A stretch of 64,000 nt of DNA from Atrina japonica (Eukaryota > Mollusca > Bivalvia > Pterioida > Pinnidae), in assembly GCA_030159075.1 (NCBI GenBank), contig BROG01000112.1, forward strand, positions 1,263,501-1,327,500, in the 5' to 3' direction. Under the pieces are notes generated by a model. That model did no database searches. It had not been told where the DNA came from and was given only the letters and a program-made list of their open reading frames with translations. Positions 40,901-50,580 of this stretch are shown here, piece by piece. The stretch's first letter is position 1. Every line of letters starts with the position of its first letter. Made by a program: the position numbers and the translations under genes.

Positions 40901-42453
40901 ATGGATCTTTATATTTTTCTTTGGGTTTTTTAAAAAAATTATTAATGCAATCTAAAGTAGACCTATTATAAAACAAATCAATGCAGTCTTTTAGCAACTT
41001 TGACATAACATATATTACATGTACTTTGTATATTACATGTATTGCATCTTTTTTCTTGTTACTTACCGTTATATCTCTCTCAACCATATTCATCATACTT
41101 ACATGGTAAAGATAACCTCATAATCTCTATATTGTAGCAGACATCATTCTTTTTTGTTTTTGTTGGTTTTTGTTGTTTGACGTCTCACTCAAGAATCTTT
41201 CACTCATATGGAGATGTCACCATATGCAGGTGAAGGGCTTCAAATTTTGGCCTATGCTCGACACCTACTGTGACGCGGGACCTCAGGCAGACATCATTCA
41301 GAAGCATGTTTCTCTGCCCTCTAGTAATCAATACAGGTGTGTCAATAGTCCATCTTTGGCAGTGACGTACATCATCATTAAGATCTCAAAGTTGAACACC
41401 CTAAATGATTCCTTTGAAATAGAATTCTTTTGTAAAGAAATCAGTAAACATCATACCAAATTGTTCTACTGTAGAGTGTGTAGCTAAACCTATAAAAAAA
41501 TTTTTCTAAAACAACTCGATCATTAACAGTACTGGGGTTACCAGCAGTTACCAGTGATCAAAATTAAGTACAGATGCACTCAAATTTGAATTTGTTCTAG
41601 TACATGAATGTGTACAGGTGAAAGTGAAACTACAATTTTCAGGATATTTATAAACATTTGTAAATTCACCAGGTGAGCAAAGCAGGCCTGTATCTCTTTA
41701 TGACATATATCAATCCCTCTTCTTCTATTGTGTATATATATACAAGTATATATATAGTTGTAGTGTAGTGTAGTGTATTAGGTGATGTGAAGGGAGATGG
41801 ATATTATATTATACTAGATATACCTCAGTTTGAAATATATAGTCATACCAAATGTTCATAAAATGTGTAACACACACACACACACACACACACATTTATA
41901 CTCACATACACATGAATACTCTCTCTCTCTCTCTCACACACACACACAGACACACACAAGTCTATGCACTTGCACACATGAAAATGAAATGAAATTGTAT
42001 TGCATTTGGATATCAAACAAGTGTGTGTTGAAACTGAGAAGAAAATTGGCATGAATACTGGATTCCATTGAAATGTATTATTCTTTAAAATATTTTCCAT
42101 AAGATATCACTTTTAAAGTGATATGATTTTTGTTACTATGGCTACATATTATTTTTGGTAATATTTCAAGATCCTTTTTCTCATTAGCTAGAAAGACCAT
42201 CAATTTTCAAATTTTAAGATACATGTAGGCTGCTATAAAGGCTCAGTCTCTTTGAAAAATTATATAAGAATGCCATCTTGTTTGCATATGTCATTTAGAC
42301 AGTCAAGTGACCATTTAAGTGTGGTTTCACTGTCCATTAGTTTACTTTTCGGAAATTATCGCCCTTTTATTTAAACTATCGATGTGAGGCATGTATTACC
42401 ATGGATGTACATAAAAAGAAATTTCATGTTTGTTTTTTTTTTCTTTCAAATAT

Positions 42454-42523
<70 letters not shown>

Positions 42524-42702
42524 GTGTGTGTGTGTATAAAATGTATGTATCCTAACATTGTTTTGTTTTTTTCATTTCAGCTGTGCTAAAGATGCTGGAA
42601 GGCCGTGTATCCCCAGCTTTGGGATTAAATCGGAAAATCATCATTAGCCCCATCAGCAAGGTCCTCTCTGTTAGTAAGAATCCAAATGGCGTCTGGGTTT
42701 GA
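30483..42702 (+). CDS. RASSF8: RASSF8/RASSF7-like Ras-association coiled-coil protein (whole gene)
   Basis: The three coding exons are 30483-31968, 36962-37534 and 42581-42702. Both junctions are GT-AG in phase 1 and keep the frame, giving 726 residues. Order of parts: a ubiquitin-like Ras-association domain (residues 1-82), a long polar Asn/Gln/Ser-rich linker (about 83-455), a coiled coil (about 466-680) and a 40-residue tail. Vertebrate RASSF8 and RASSF7 are N-terminal RASSF proteins with the same order but a much shorter linker (RASSF8 is near 420 residues). In that family the proteins act as scaffolds at cell junctions, centrosomes and in growth-control signalling. Which of RASSF7 and RASSF8 this corresponds to cannot be settled here; a single invertebrate gene may be ancestral to both. 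Confidence 0.9.
32105..33182 (+). repeat. 52-bp satellite array in intron 1, about 20 units
   Basis: The consensus unit begins GTTAAAGTCTGTCAACTGTC, continues TGTTAAATTACAAACTGTCA and ends TCTTTCTGTTAA. A second unit type has GTGAAAGTGTGTCAGCTGTC at the same place and the two types alternate along much of the array, a higher-order structure. The array starts about 135 bases after the splice donor. Confidence 0.95.
33183..33784. other. Intronic stretch, nothing recognised
   Basis: AT-rich and non-coding. The plus frame beginning at 33480 runs straight into the transposon at 33785 and is not a gene. Confidence 0.4.
33785..34253 (+). mobile_element. 460-bp Tc1/mariner-type non-autonomous element, copy 1
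   Basis: Starts TAGGAAAAACACCGGCTTTG and ends GGTGTCTGTCCTATA. The reverse complement of the end, TAGGACAGACACC, matches the start at most positions, so the termini are inverted. Near-identical to 36259-36712 except for a deletion of about 15 bases there. No transposase frame is present. Confidence 0.7.
34254..36258. other. Intronic stretch between the two 460-bp elements
   Basis: AT-rich DNA with homopolymer C runs near 34964 and 35339. No exon, RNA gene or repeat border supported. Confidence 0.4.
36259..36712 (+). mobile_element. 460-bp Tc1/mariner-type non-autonomous element, copy 2
   Basis: Same orientation as the copy at 33785. Here the start reads CTATAGGAAAAACACC and the end GTGTCTGTCCTATAG, so TA is present on both sides of the inverted TAGGA termini. 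This fits a TA target-site duplication. Confidence 0.72.
36713..36961. other. End of intron 1 with a tRNA-like phrase
   Basis: Contains GGTGGCAGTTGAGTTGGTAG near 36874, similar to an A-box, but no B-box at the right distance. The last bases TTTTTTATGCTATTTCAG are the 3' splice site. Confidence 0.35.
36962..37534 (+). CDS. RASSF8: RASSF8-like coding exon 2: coiled coil
   Basis: Encodes residues 496-686, a highly charged heptad-rich stretch with no proline until its end (EIEEKETNEQLDEINKQIV at the start; KDRQIEQDKKSLEGVEEKL later). The codon split across the junction gives Glu and continues the coiled coil begun in exon 1 without a break, which supports the splice. The open frame extends 5' of the acceptor to an ATG at 36919, but that part is intron. 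The exon ends GGTGAAG with the donor GTAAGG, a strong match. Confidence 0.9.
37577..37742. repeat. Tandem duplication covering a MITE flank
   Basis: The phrase ACAAATCTGTATGTAGGTGC occurs at about 37584 and again at about 37721, so the two neighbouring pogo-like MITEs share their left flank. This points to duplication of one MITE rather than two independent insertions. Confidence 0.6.
37600..37706 (+). mobile_element. pogo/Tigger-like MITE
   Basis: GCAGTGGAACCTTGGTATTA at the left, GTGAGGTTCCATGGTA at the right. The inner CACCACCTAACTGACC and GAGTGGTCTGATTAG match the element at 3005. Confidence 0.65.
37734..37846 (+). mobile_element. pogo/Tigger-like MITE, duplicated copy
   Basis: AGACCACCTAACTGACTCAA and GAGGTGGTCTGTTCAGTGAG inside, GGGGAGGTTCTACACTATA at the right. 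More worn than its neighbour at 37600. Confidence 0.55.
37852..38030 (+). mobile_element. pogo-like MITE, GTCTTTATATAGAGG family, copy 1
   Basis: TACAGTGAAACTTGTATATA at the left and TAAAGCAGGTTTTACTCTA at the right are inverted ends. The middle AGAGGTTGATTTGTACACAA and GGGACAGCAAAAAACAGTCT is near-identical to 38501-38692. Confidence 0.7.
38156..38243 (-). mobile_element. TTAA-type MITE (family M1), copy h
   Basis: CAACTCATCAACCCTTAAGA to ATAGGGGTGGATGAGTT, with the core AATCAGTGATTTAGGCCAGT. Confidence 0.6.
38383..38715 (+). repeat. GAATTGGGAA dispersed repeat, copy interrupted by a MITE
   Basis: The left part ends CATCAAATTGGGAAAAAACA and the right part resumes TTTTGCATTGGGAATGGC. At 48560-48600 the same two phrases are contiguous. 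The intervening 38501-38692 is therefore an insertion, and the undisturbed copy acts as the empty site. Confidence 0.75.
38501..38692 (+). mobile_element. pogo-like MITE, GTCTTTATATAGAGG family, copy 2
   Basis: TTCAGTGAAATTTGTATATA at the left and AAAGCAGGTTTTCCTGTA at the right. The target in the empty copy reads CATGTATTTTGC, so TA was the duplicated site (the left TA has since changed to TT). Confidence 0.75.
38803..38892 (-). mobile_element. TTAA-type MITE (family M1), diverged copy
   Basis: CAACTCATCTCATCCACCTT, then CGCCAGTCCAGACTGTG and AAAGGGGTTTAAAG. It keeps the family layout but is strongly diverged. Confidence 0.35.
39732..39945 (+). mobile_element. 214-bp TTAA-type MITE (family M2), best copy
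   Basis: TTAACCTATTAACCCCTGTG at the left and GTGGCTACAGGAACATTGAG, TTAAC at the right: inverted ends with TTAA on both sides. Sub-terminal CACATTTAGACTC also has an inverted partner (CAAATGTGGC). Non-coding. Confidence 0.75.
39946..41136. other. Intronic AT-rich stretch
   Basis: No exon, RNA gene or repeat border supported. Homopolymer T runs are frequent near 40370 and 40570-40650. Confidence 0.35.
41150..41286 (-). mobile_element. S1 SINE, 5'-truncated, with 13-bp target duplication
   Basis: On the minus strand it ends in the S1 tail (GACGTCAAACAACAAAAACC). The body words AGGCCAAAATTTGAAGCCCT and CATATGAGTGAAAGATTC are shared with the other copies. Perfect repeats GCAGACATCATTC at 41137-41149 and 41287-41299 mark the insertion. 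The tRNA-like head is missing, as expected of incomplete reverse transcription. Confidence 0.85.
41300..42459. other. Intronic stretch with CA/CT microsatellites
   Basis: (CA)n near 41869-41894, (CT)n and (CA)n near 41919-41950, and a short TAGTG repeat near 41760. No exon seen. Confidence 0.45.
42460..42520. repeat. (TA)n microsatellite, about 60 bp
   Basis: A pure TA run located 60 bases 5' of the acceptor of the last exon. Confidence 0.97.
42581..42702 (+). CDS. RASSF8: RASSF8-like last coding exon, C-terminal tail
   Basis: Follows the pyrimidine-rich acceptor GTTTTTTTCATTTCAG and enters in phase 1, matching the donor at 37535. It encodes Ala, then VLKMLEGRVSPALGLNRKI and a short Ser/Lys tail ending NGVWV and TGA. 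A basic, proline-bearing tail after the coiled coil fits the family. That this is the end of this gene is an inference from the matching phase, the good acceptor and the stop; it was not visible as a long open frame. Confidence 0.75.
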
Positions 42703-43400
42703 GACAACAAACTTTATATATTAAACTACACTTAGTTTGTCCAGCTATAGAATAAGAGATCTGGATAAAAAGGTTGTCATCAACTGGACATCACCTTAGC
42801 TTTTGGGGTATAAGATTAGACACAAGAGTTCCCTGGTCAGTATCTCTGCTGTAGGGTTAGACTGTACTGGTAAAGTACAAGAATGACAGGCTGGACACAA
42901 CAGTTAATTTGACGACACTGTCCCAGATCATAGCTGGATCAGGTAATACACTGACTTGCAACAACAATATCCAAGATTAGAGATCTACCCAACTTTTCTC
43001 GTCCAAGTATTAGATATCGATTGACTCACAGTCACCGAGAATGCAATCAATGGACTCACAAGTTGTCTGTGATCAACAGCTAACAGTATTGGATTCTGCT
43101 GTTAATCAATGACTCAGACAAGTCCAAATGTGTCTTTAAGGGTAAATGAGTTAAGAATGAAATCATCTATTCCAAATCCAACACCATAAAATCAAAGAAC
43201 ATTTACAAGTCTAAAAATAGTCTGAACTAGGCCTGCTCTTCCAATTAGATTTGAAGATAAACAGAAGTTGAGAATGTTCTTAGACTTTGAAATGTTTCAG
43301 ATATCTTGAATTTGACCCTGGAATGTTTTTGTAGTCTTCACATTTCAATCAAAACAATGTCATATTTAACCCCCCCCCCCTTTTTTTTTTTAAATAAAGA
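42703..43400 (+). other. RASSF8: Probable 3' UTR of the RASSF8-like gene
   Basis: Sequence after the stop is less AT-rich than the intron and has no open frame. The first AATAAA hexamer is near 43393 (TTAAATAAAGAC), just after a C/T homopolymer. Whether the transcript ends there or runs further cannot be told. An M1 MITE lies inside (43079-43154). Confidence 0.4.
43079..43154 (-). mobile_element. TTAA-type MITE (family M1), copy i
   Basis: TCTGCTGTTAATCAATGACT, GACAAGTCCAAATGTGTCTT and the end AAGGGTAAATGAGTTAA match the family. The left end is worn. Confidence 0.5.
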
Positions 43401-44464
43401 CTTGTAACATTGTTAATAATTAATGTGACTAGGAATTGACCTATCACCAAATGCACGAGACGACACCTTTTGGCAAACTTTTCCATTATGACATCACAAT
43501 TAAATGGCCCGTCAAACACTTGTGTGATTATGACATCACAATCAAATGACATTGATTATAACATCATTGAATGAAGTAAAAAAAAAGCACACCGACAGTC
43601 ATGTGTCAGACATGTGACGATAGGTCAATTCTGTCAGCAGGTGCCATTATTTGTGGTATTTCATCACTTTTTACCTAAAATCATTTAATTGGTGCTCTCA
43701 TACATGTAACTCTGAATTCACGAAACCTTGGTCAAGTTTTTATGTCACATGTATTTTAACAATTCACATTGATGTAATTTATGTATCAAAAATTCTGTTT
43801 GTCTCCAATGTTACTTGGTACATTCTTCTCATGAATCTGTATCAATCTGTCTGTTGCATGTGACCTTTATATTTAAGGTCACATCCTGTTTACTATTTCA
43901 TTCAGATTTGTACATGTTTGTGTGATGGTTTTCAGATACTTATGTGATGAAACGGTAAAAGGTTTGGAATCTAATTGTTCCTCTGAAGTGACAATTCAAA
44001 ATTTTAATTTTGGTTTAAATGACCTTTTTCTTTCTGGTTGTAATGATTTTTCTGACTTTTTAAAAACATCCTTAGGCCACTATTAAAAATATTTGTTTAC
44101 TGTGTCCAGAAATTGTTCATTTGGTATGGTAGGCAATGATTTTTAATCATCTTATATATTTTTATCCTGTACATTGGACAAAACTTCAAATTTTCAATAT
44201 GAAAAAAAAAAAATGGGCAAAACTGCCAAAGAATAATTTTGGGTCAGGCTTTCAAGGTTGGTCTGTCTAGTTGCATCAAACAAATCTTGTTTTTTAATTA
44301 TTTCTTTCCTAAGATTAAGATTTAAAATCACTTTGTTGCCATTTTGAACAAAATATAAACTACCTGTAGGTCAACTATAAAGGAGTCACCTGATCAAACT
44401 AACTATCAAGTACATGGAACACTGATTTTTGTCAAGAGTTTGCATAAAGTTTTAGCTATTGTAA

Positions 44465-44502
<38 letters not shown>

Positions 44503-45057
44503 TCTATAGATACGGTGATACAATATCTTCTTATTTTTCAACACATTTCTGTTTTCTACTCATTGTAAACATTTTCAAAGATCAAAATTGAATCATTGCG
44601 CCAGCGCCCTCCTGTACAAGAATTTCTTTACCATATCACATGCAATCACCTGGCCATGTTGACCTGTAGATGACATTATTTTTATACAATCATACTGGCT
44701 GACAACCAGTTCTACCCAAGACAAGTGACAATATGGTAAAAATGGTGTCATTTAGGTTTTGAGATTTGTATCTGATTAAAATTTTGCCCAGACACGGTGA
44801 ATGATTGCCTTTATAGTTTGAATGACCATACATGCCAAAACATTACAAATTTGCCCTGAAACCATTGCCCTGGCAAGATTTTGTACTTGGTGAGAATTGG
44901 TCAACTGCTAGTAGTTACATGTATATTTAATTTAATTATGTGAGTTGGAATTTGAAGAAAATATTTGATATGATTGGAAAAAGGTATAATTTTTTTTTTG
45001 AACACTTTTGAATTTTTAAATATTTAACGTACTTGTAAATTACATGATAAATTTTAT
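43401..45057. other. Non-coding stretch 3' of the gene
   Basis: AT-rich, with ATGACATCACAATTAAATG-like words repeated near 43488 and 43531 and an (AT)n run at about 44466-44498. No gene recognised. Confidence 0.35.
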
Positions 45058-45506
45058 ACAGTAAAACCTGTGTTTAGCAGACAGTTGTGGGACTAATAAA
45101 ATTGTCCGTTATAGGGAGGTGTCCACTGAATGAAGGATGACCATTGACTGCTTAAACAATCATAATCAGTACAATCGTTCTTGTTATGAACTGTTTCATT
45201 GCAATGCAAGAAAATAAATATCAAGCCAAAAGATGAAATTAAAGATTGTGGGAGTGTTTCTCAAAATAGAAGTCGGGACATACAGCTTAGTGAGAAATTG
45301 CCTGTGGCAGTCTAAGTCGATCATAGGAAGACTGTCTACTAATTCTAGGTTAAGCATATTTTTGTTCATTGTCTGTGTAAGGGAGGTGTCCCTTTTATTT
45401 AAAACAGATGCTAGTATTCTTATGTAACAATGTAAATCAGTACCTAGGCAGTCCGTTATCAGAAGGTGTCTGCTGATTGAAGGTGTCCATTATGGCAGGT
45501 TTATTG
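45058..45506. mobile_element. pogo-like element with CAGTAAAACCTG ends
   Basis: TACAGTAAAACCTGTGTTTA at the left and ATTATGGCAGGTTTATTG at the right form inverted ends. Sub-terminal GTCCGTTATAGGGAGGTGTC has a partner CCGTTATCAGAAGGTGTCTG near the right end. The interior is non-coding. Confidence 0.5.
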
Positions 45507-46084
45507 CACTTGTTTTTTGTGTCTATAATTATAAACTAATTAGAAAATGAAAACAAGAATTTATATTTAAACAAGAATAAGAGTTAAATGTGTCAAAACT
45601 GTTATTCAAGGATATATATATATAATGTATACTGTATATTTCTGGCAGATCTACCATTGTAAAACATATATACAGGAAAATTTACATAAAAAATGGCTTA
45701 ATGCACTAACACTGATAAAGTTAGAAATTATACTTGCGTGTGGCAATGGCTAACATTAGTCACACTGCATGTTAAATCACCACATACCATATCTTGATTG
45801 GCTAATGAAGATTATTTTGCTTTTTTCTCTGGATATTCACACAAAAGTTTTGTTTACATAGGAACTGCTAGGTGGAGCCACTTTCTACTTAGTTTGCAAA
45901 TCATGTGGGTTTTTTGTAATTTTTGCACCACATTAAGAGGATGTGAAGCTTGAATATTAACCAATCAAGTTCGTTATTTTTCATTTTCACCTCATAATAA
46001 TAGCTGTAAAGTGGAAAATGGACCAGTTTTCTATTTGAAAAGGTTTATGGAAGCTAATTTTGGTGGTTATTAGGGTTAATGGAC
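45507..46084. other. Non-coding stretch
   Basis: AT-rich, without recognised gene or repeat. Confidence 0.35.
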
Positions 46085-47630
46085 ACTTTACAAAGACCAC
46101 ACATCATCCATCATTCATCATCACATCATTCATCACAATCCAAAAATCTCAATCATCACAATCAACACCCCATCAATTTTCCAAACACACTTCACACAAT
46201 CATCAATTCACATTCCAATATTCTTCAATAATCAAACAAATTCTACCACCATTCAATATTCATCATCATTTTCCATCAAAATTTCACACATCCTCCAAAA
46301 AAAATTCAATTTTGGTGACACATCAATTCAATCACAACAATCCCATCATTCACTCAATTCAACATCAACATTTCATCACAATCCAATTTTCACATCACCA
46401 CACATTCATCAAATCAACACATCACTCTCAATTCAACAACTAAAAACCACATTCATCCATCACATCATCATTCATCAATCAACATCACAATCCATTTCAA
46501 CCATTCACACATTCATCACATCAAATTCAAAATCAAATTCAATCATCATTCATCAATCACACCACATTCCATTCAATCATTCACACATCATCAATCAACA
46601 ACATCACTCAACAATCCATTTCCATTCAATTCATTCATCACAATTCACAAAATTCACATACCACCACACACATCATCATCATTCATCACATCACATTTCA
46701 TATTTATTATTTCAGATCATTCATCATCATCATCAATTCCATTCACAACCACAAATTCAATTCACCCATTTCACATTTCCATTTCACAACACATCACATT
46801 CCATCCATCATCATCAATCACACAATATCATCAACATCATCATTTCCACACACATAACATTCATTCACCATCATCCTCTTCATTCACAACATTTCACAAA
46901 CAAATTCAATACACACACATTCATTCCAATTCTAAATCCATTCATCATTCCATCACACATTCCAACCCACTCATCTATCAAACACATTCACTCAATTCAT
47001 CCCATTCCCACATCACATTTTCTCACAACAACTCTCACATTCACATCACAATCCCAACCACATCACATTCTCATTCACACATTCCATCATTCAAATCACA
47101 TTTCAATCATTCATCATCACCATCCATCACTCAATTCATTCATCCATCACACAATTTCACACAACCCAACATCATCATCACATCATTACAATTCAATCAA
47201 GGGACATCCATTTCTCATCATCATCAATTCAATTCACATTCCATTATCAACATCATTCCCCCAATCCATCATATCCATCATACAACACATTCGATTTTCA
47301 CATCATTCAATTCATCACAAATTCAAAAATTCCATCATCATTCCACATCACATTCATCCAATCATTCACATCAATCACAAAATCAATTCATCATAACACA
47401 TCATTTCACATCATTCATTCATCATCACAACATCATCACAATCATTTTCATCCATCATCAACAGCATTCAATTCCATTTCACATCATCACTTCAACATTT
47501 CATCCACCATCAAATCAATCAAATTCATCATCACATTCCATCACACACAACATTCATCAAATCACAATCCAATTCGATTCGACAAACATTCATCAACAAT
47601 CATCATTCATCCATTCATACATTCCCCTAT
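46085..47630 (+). repeat. 1.5-kb G-depleted CATCA/CATTCA low-complexity tract
   Basis: Built almost only from A, C and T on the plus strand, from words such as CATCATTCATCACA, AATTCA and CACATT in no fixed order. G is nearly absent over some 1500 bases, appearing only in a few places (for example near 46312, 47198 and 47575). It has sharp borders with normal sequence. The open frame at 46060-46443 is a by-product (His, Ser, Phe, Asn only). Confidence 0.93.
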
Positions 47631-48176
47631 TACTCTGGAAAAAGGGCTCTTAGACCTGTCTTATCAATACACAGCTTAACATTCCGTTATACATTGGTTC
47701 TGCACCTGCATTTGATATATAAATATAAGGGAAACCTAACCTATTTTAGATCCTTTCCCAAAATACTAAAGACTTTTGTTAAAATGTTTGTTTGTTATTA
47801 AATGTATTATCATCAATATTGATAAATTCATGATTTTTGTTTGTTTGGGGGAGGGGAGAGGTTAAGAGTATTGTATTCAATATTTTGGCAATTGAATTCT
47901 TTAAATTGTTACAAAAATTTCTGGGTTTAATTCATGGAAACATTCTTAATGATAGCCATGAGATTTATGAATTTTAATATTTCTACATTTTAAATTGAAA
48001 TTTCATTCCACTTCTTGTTGCCTTATATAATTGTTACATTGTTGTTCTTTTGATATTGTTATATGCGTACAGTTAATCAAGTTCAGAGTTTATTTTTTCT
48101 CAGTTTTTAACAAGATAATAAACAGACGGTATTGGGAAATAATTTACACATGTTTTATGTAGTATTTTTGTATACT
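47631..48176. other. Non-coding stretch
   Basis: AT-rich, nothing recognised. Confidence 0.35.
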
Positions 48177-48230
48177 ACAGTGGAACCTTGCCATTATAAA
48201 ACTGATTCAAAGTGATTACCTTAGTAAGTA

Positions 48231-48371
48231 GGGGCCTGTTTTAGGAAAGGTCCTAAGTCCTAAATCCTAAGTTTTAGTCTTAGTTGCCATGGGACTGACC
48301 AATCAGTGATGCATTGCCATGGTAGTTAGGACTAAAAGTTAGGACTTAGGACTTTTCGTAAAACAGGGTCC
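48231..48371. mobile_element. Palindromic MITE, 141 bp, long inverted arms
   Basis: The left arm GGGGCCTGTTTTAGGAAAGG, TCCTAAGTCC, TAAGTTTTAGTC mirrors the right arm GGACTAAAAGTTAGGACTTA, GGACTTTTCGTAAAACAGGG. The arms make up most of the element, so the DNA or RNA could fold into one long hairpin. Confidence 0.8.
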
Positions 48372-48382
48372 TTGTTTTTTAG

Positions 48383-48658
48383 CGGGCCTTTTTCTGGTAA
48401 TTTTGGGAATGTGCCTTTGGTGACACAGTTGCGAATTTTAATTGGAATTTGTGTCAGATTGGAAAATGAAATTGCACAATGTAAATCTAAATATAACAGA
48501 ATCTTTTCCTATTTTTTTTTCATTATAAGGCAGTCTCTACACCAATTTGGGATTATTATTTTTTTCATCAAATTGGGAAAAAACATGTATTTTGCATTGG
48601 AAATAGGGCAGAATATCAGCCCTATAGAAAATACATGTGTAGAAAAGGGCTATTTTGG
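48383..48658 (+). repeat. GAATTGGGAA dispersed repeat, uninterrupted copy
   Basis: GGGCCTTTTTCTGGTAATTT to TAGAAAAGGGCTATTTTG; the ends GGCCTTTTTCT and AGAAAAGGGC look like short inverted repeats. It provides the intact reference for the interrupted copy at 38383. Confidence 0.6.
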
Positions 48659-48676
48659 CAAGGTTCCACTTAGTTT

Positions 48677-49657
48677 TTTTCCTTAGAAATATTCCAAAAA
48701 TACATTCTGAAAGTTGTTTTTGCATACATTTCATGTATCAACTAACAATTTCCTGTAGAAATATATTATAGATTTTATAATTTGATCTTCTTATAAGGGA
48801 GATAACTCAAACAGTTCTGTAAAAGCAATTTCAACATTTCCATAGATTTTCAAATAGATGTAATGTTCCTTTATTATTCATATACAAGGACTGTTTATCT
48901 ATTCATTTTATTCCAAGAAATTCATTGAACTTTTAAATAAACTGAGAATAACAGAAACTTAAACCCACCCAATACATGTAGTATTAATAATTTGATCATT
49001 CCAGTATAACCAACTTATTATATGGTATCTGTTGCCTAGCAACCAATTATTTTCATACGTTATGATTTCATGTTATCATTTTTATTTGTTTCAATTCTTT
49101 ATTTCTGTTATTAAAATATTTTGTATCAATATTTTACCATCACATGTATAATTATGTTACTCATTTATAAATTGTATTCACTGAATATGTTTTATTACAC
49201 AATTATCTCCCCTTTTTAGCACTTGCTTGTATTTCATACATTTAAACATAAATATTAAAACTTTTTCTTATTGTTCATTTGTATACAATGTAAAAATGAA
49301 CTGTACAATGTAATATTTGTATACAAATTTAATTTGTGTCATAAGTTAAAGAGTTTTTAATTTCTGTGCAAGGTCACATATTGATGTGACTTTTGCACCT
49401 CCATGTTAAAAGATCTAGTCTGATATCCAGTTTGTACATAGACATATGGAATCTCATTATGGTATTGATTTATTTGTTTTGCCTCTTATTCAGGGCTATT
49501 GTGCAATTTTACCAGGAATTACAGATTAACATCAATAAATTTTTTATCTTCATTTTAATTTGTCTGTCTTTGTTTCCAATCAATATTTTGGGTGCATTCA
49601 ATTGCAGTGCCTCTATAGACTCTAGTGTTGAGTGGTTCAGTGCACAATTAAGTAATA
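48677..49657. other. Non-coding AT-rich stretch
   Basis: No gene. A plus-strand frame from 49393 has hydrophobic residues (LFCLLFRAIV) but ends inside the SINE at 49658 and is not supported. Confidence 0.35.
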
Positions 49658-49866
49658 GGGACCACCGTGGCCGATTGGCTAGAGCATCGCGCTTTAAGCA
49701 GATTTTGTGGGAAATTTTGCCAGTTTACTTGTAAAATCATGAGAAGGCTAGTTGTCTTTTCCCCAGTGCATTGTAACCAGGTTCTATCCTCCACCATTAA
49801 AAACTGGCCACCATTAACATGATCAATGAGGAATTGTTGAGTGTGGCATAAAACACCATCAAACAG
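49658..49866 (+). mobile_element. tRNA-derived SINE (family S2), copy with head
   Basis: The head GGGACCACCGTGGCCGATTG, GCTAGAGCATCGCGCTTTAA carries an A-box-like region. The body AGTGCATTGTAACCAGGTTC, TCCTCCACCATTAAAAACTG and the tail GTGTGGCATAAAACACCATC match the other S2 copies. AAGTAAT occurs on both sides, a possible short target duplication. Confidence 0.65.
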
Positions 49867-50182
49867 TAAAGTAATGTGATCTAATGCAATCAAATGGTTT
49901 ATGTCGGTTCCATTGTTAAAGCCACATTCTGGGGAGTAATGTTCATAAATAAACTTTTCTGTACTCTCTTAATGCATATTCGTTTGAACTTTCGTTGTAT
50001 TTTTAAAGTCTTATTCCAACAAATTAGATAATTAACCATGGGAAACACCTAACACATTGATCTATTTATAAACGATAAGGTGTTGTCGGTCACGTGGTGA
50101 CGCTCCGCTGAGCATGTTCGTTTCACTGTCAAGAACAATCCAGACAAGTGAAACATCAATCAAATGCTCTGGAACACTGTCC
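49867..50182. other. Non-coding spacer
   Basis: No gene recognised. Confidence 0.3.
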
Positions 50183-50580
50183 TGGGCCCGAAGTCACCAA
50201 ATTTACCCAGTACTCATGCTCAACTAACTTTTCATGATTTTAAGGTAAAACACGCAAAATTAATTCTGTAACTGGACATATTTGTATATTGACAGCATGC
50301 AATTGTAAAAAATTATCAAAATTTTTGTTAATTTGAAGAAAACTTCAGAAATATTAAAAAATAATTTGAGTACGTACTCAAATTTTGAGTACTGTACTCA
50401 ACGTATTTATTCATTTTTACATGAAAATCATAAGTGTGACGTAAAAATTTATATGTGAATGATGAAAAATGATGTTTTTTAATTGCTCAAACCCAAAAAT
50501 TTACAAGCGATTATACAGTCAAAATAGCAAAATAGAAGTTGAGCTTCAGTACTGAGTAAATTTGGTGATTTCGGGCCCTG
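50183..50580. mobile_element. 395-bp MITE with about 45-bp inverted ends
   Basis: The left end TGGGCCCGAAGTCACCAAAT, TTACCCAGTACTCATGCTCA and the reverse complement of the right end GGGCCCGAAATCACCAAATT, TACTCAGTACTGAAGCTCA agree over about 45 bp. A second small palindrome, GAGTACGTACTC, lies inside. No coding capacity. Confidence 0.8.

Larger units (their letters stand above)
37535..42580 (+). other. RASSF8: RASSF8-like intron 2 (5.0 kb)
   Basis: Donor GTAAGG, acceptor GTTTTTTTCATTTCAG. It carries a cluster of pogo-like MITEs (37.6-38.7 kb), M1 and M2 copies, a truncated S1 SINE and (TA)n/(CA)n tracts. No further coiled-coil exon was seen, although a very small one could be missed. Confidence 0.75.
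48177..48676. mobile_element. pogo-like MITE termini enclosing two other repeats
   Basis: TACAGTGGAACCTTGCC at the left and GGCAAGGTTCCACTTAG at the right are inverted CAGTG-type ends. Between them lie the palindromic MITE at 48231-48371 and a GAATTGGG repeat at 48383-48658. Either the outer element was hit twice or it is a composite. Confidence 0.6.

Noticed and set aside
46060..46443. 127-codon His/Ser/Phe-rich frame
   Set aside because: It lies in the G-depleted low-complexity tract; G-free sequence lacks most stop codons in some frames.
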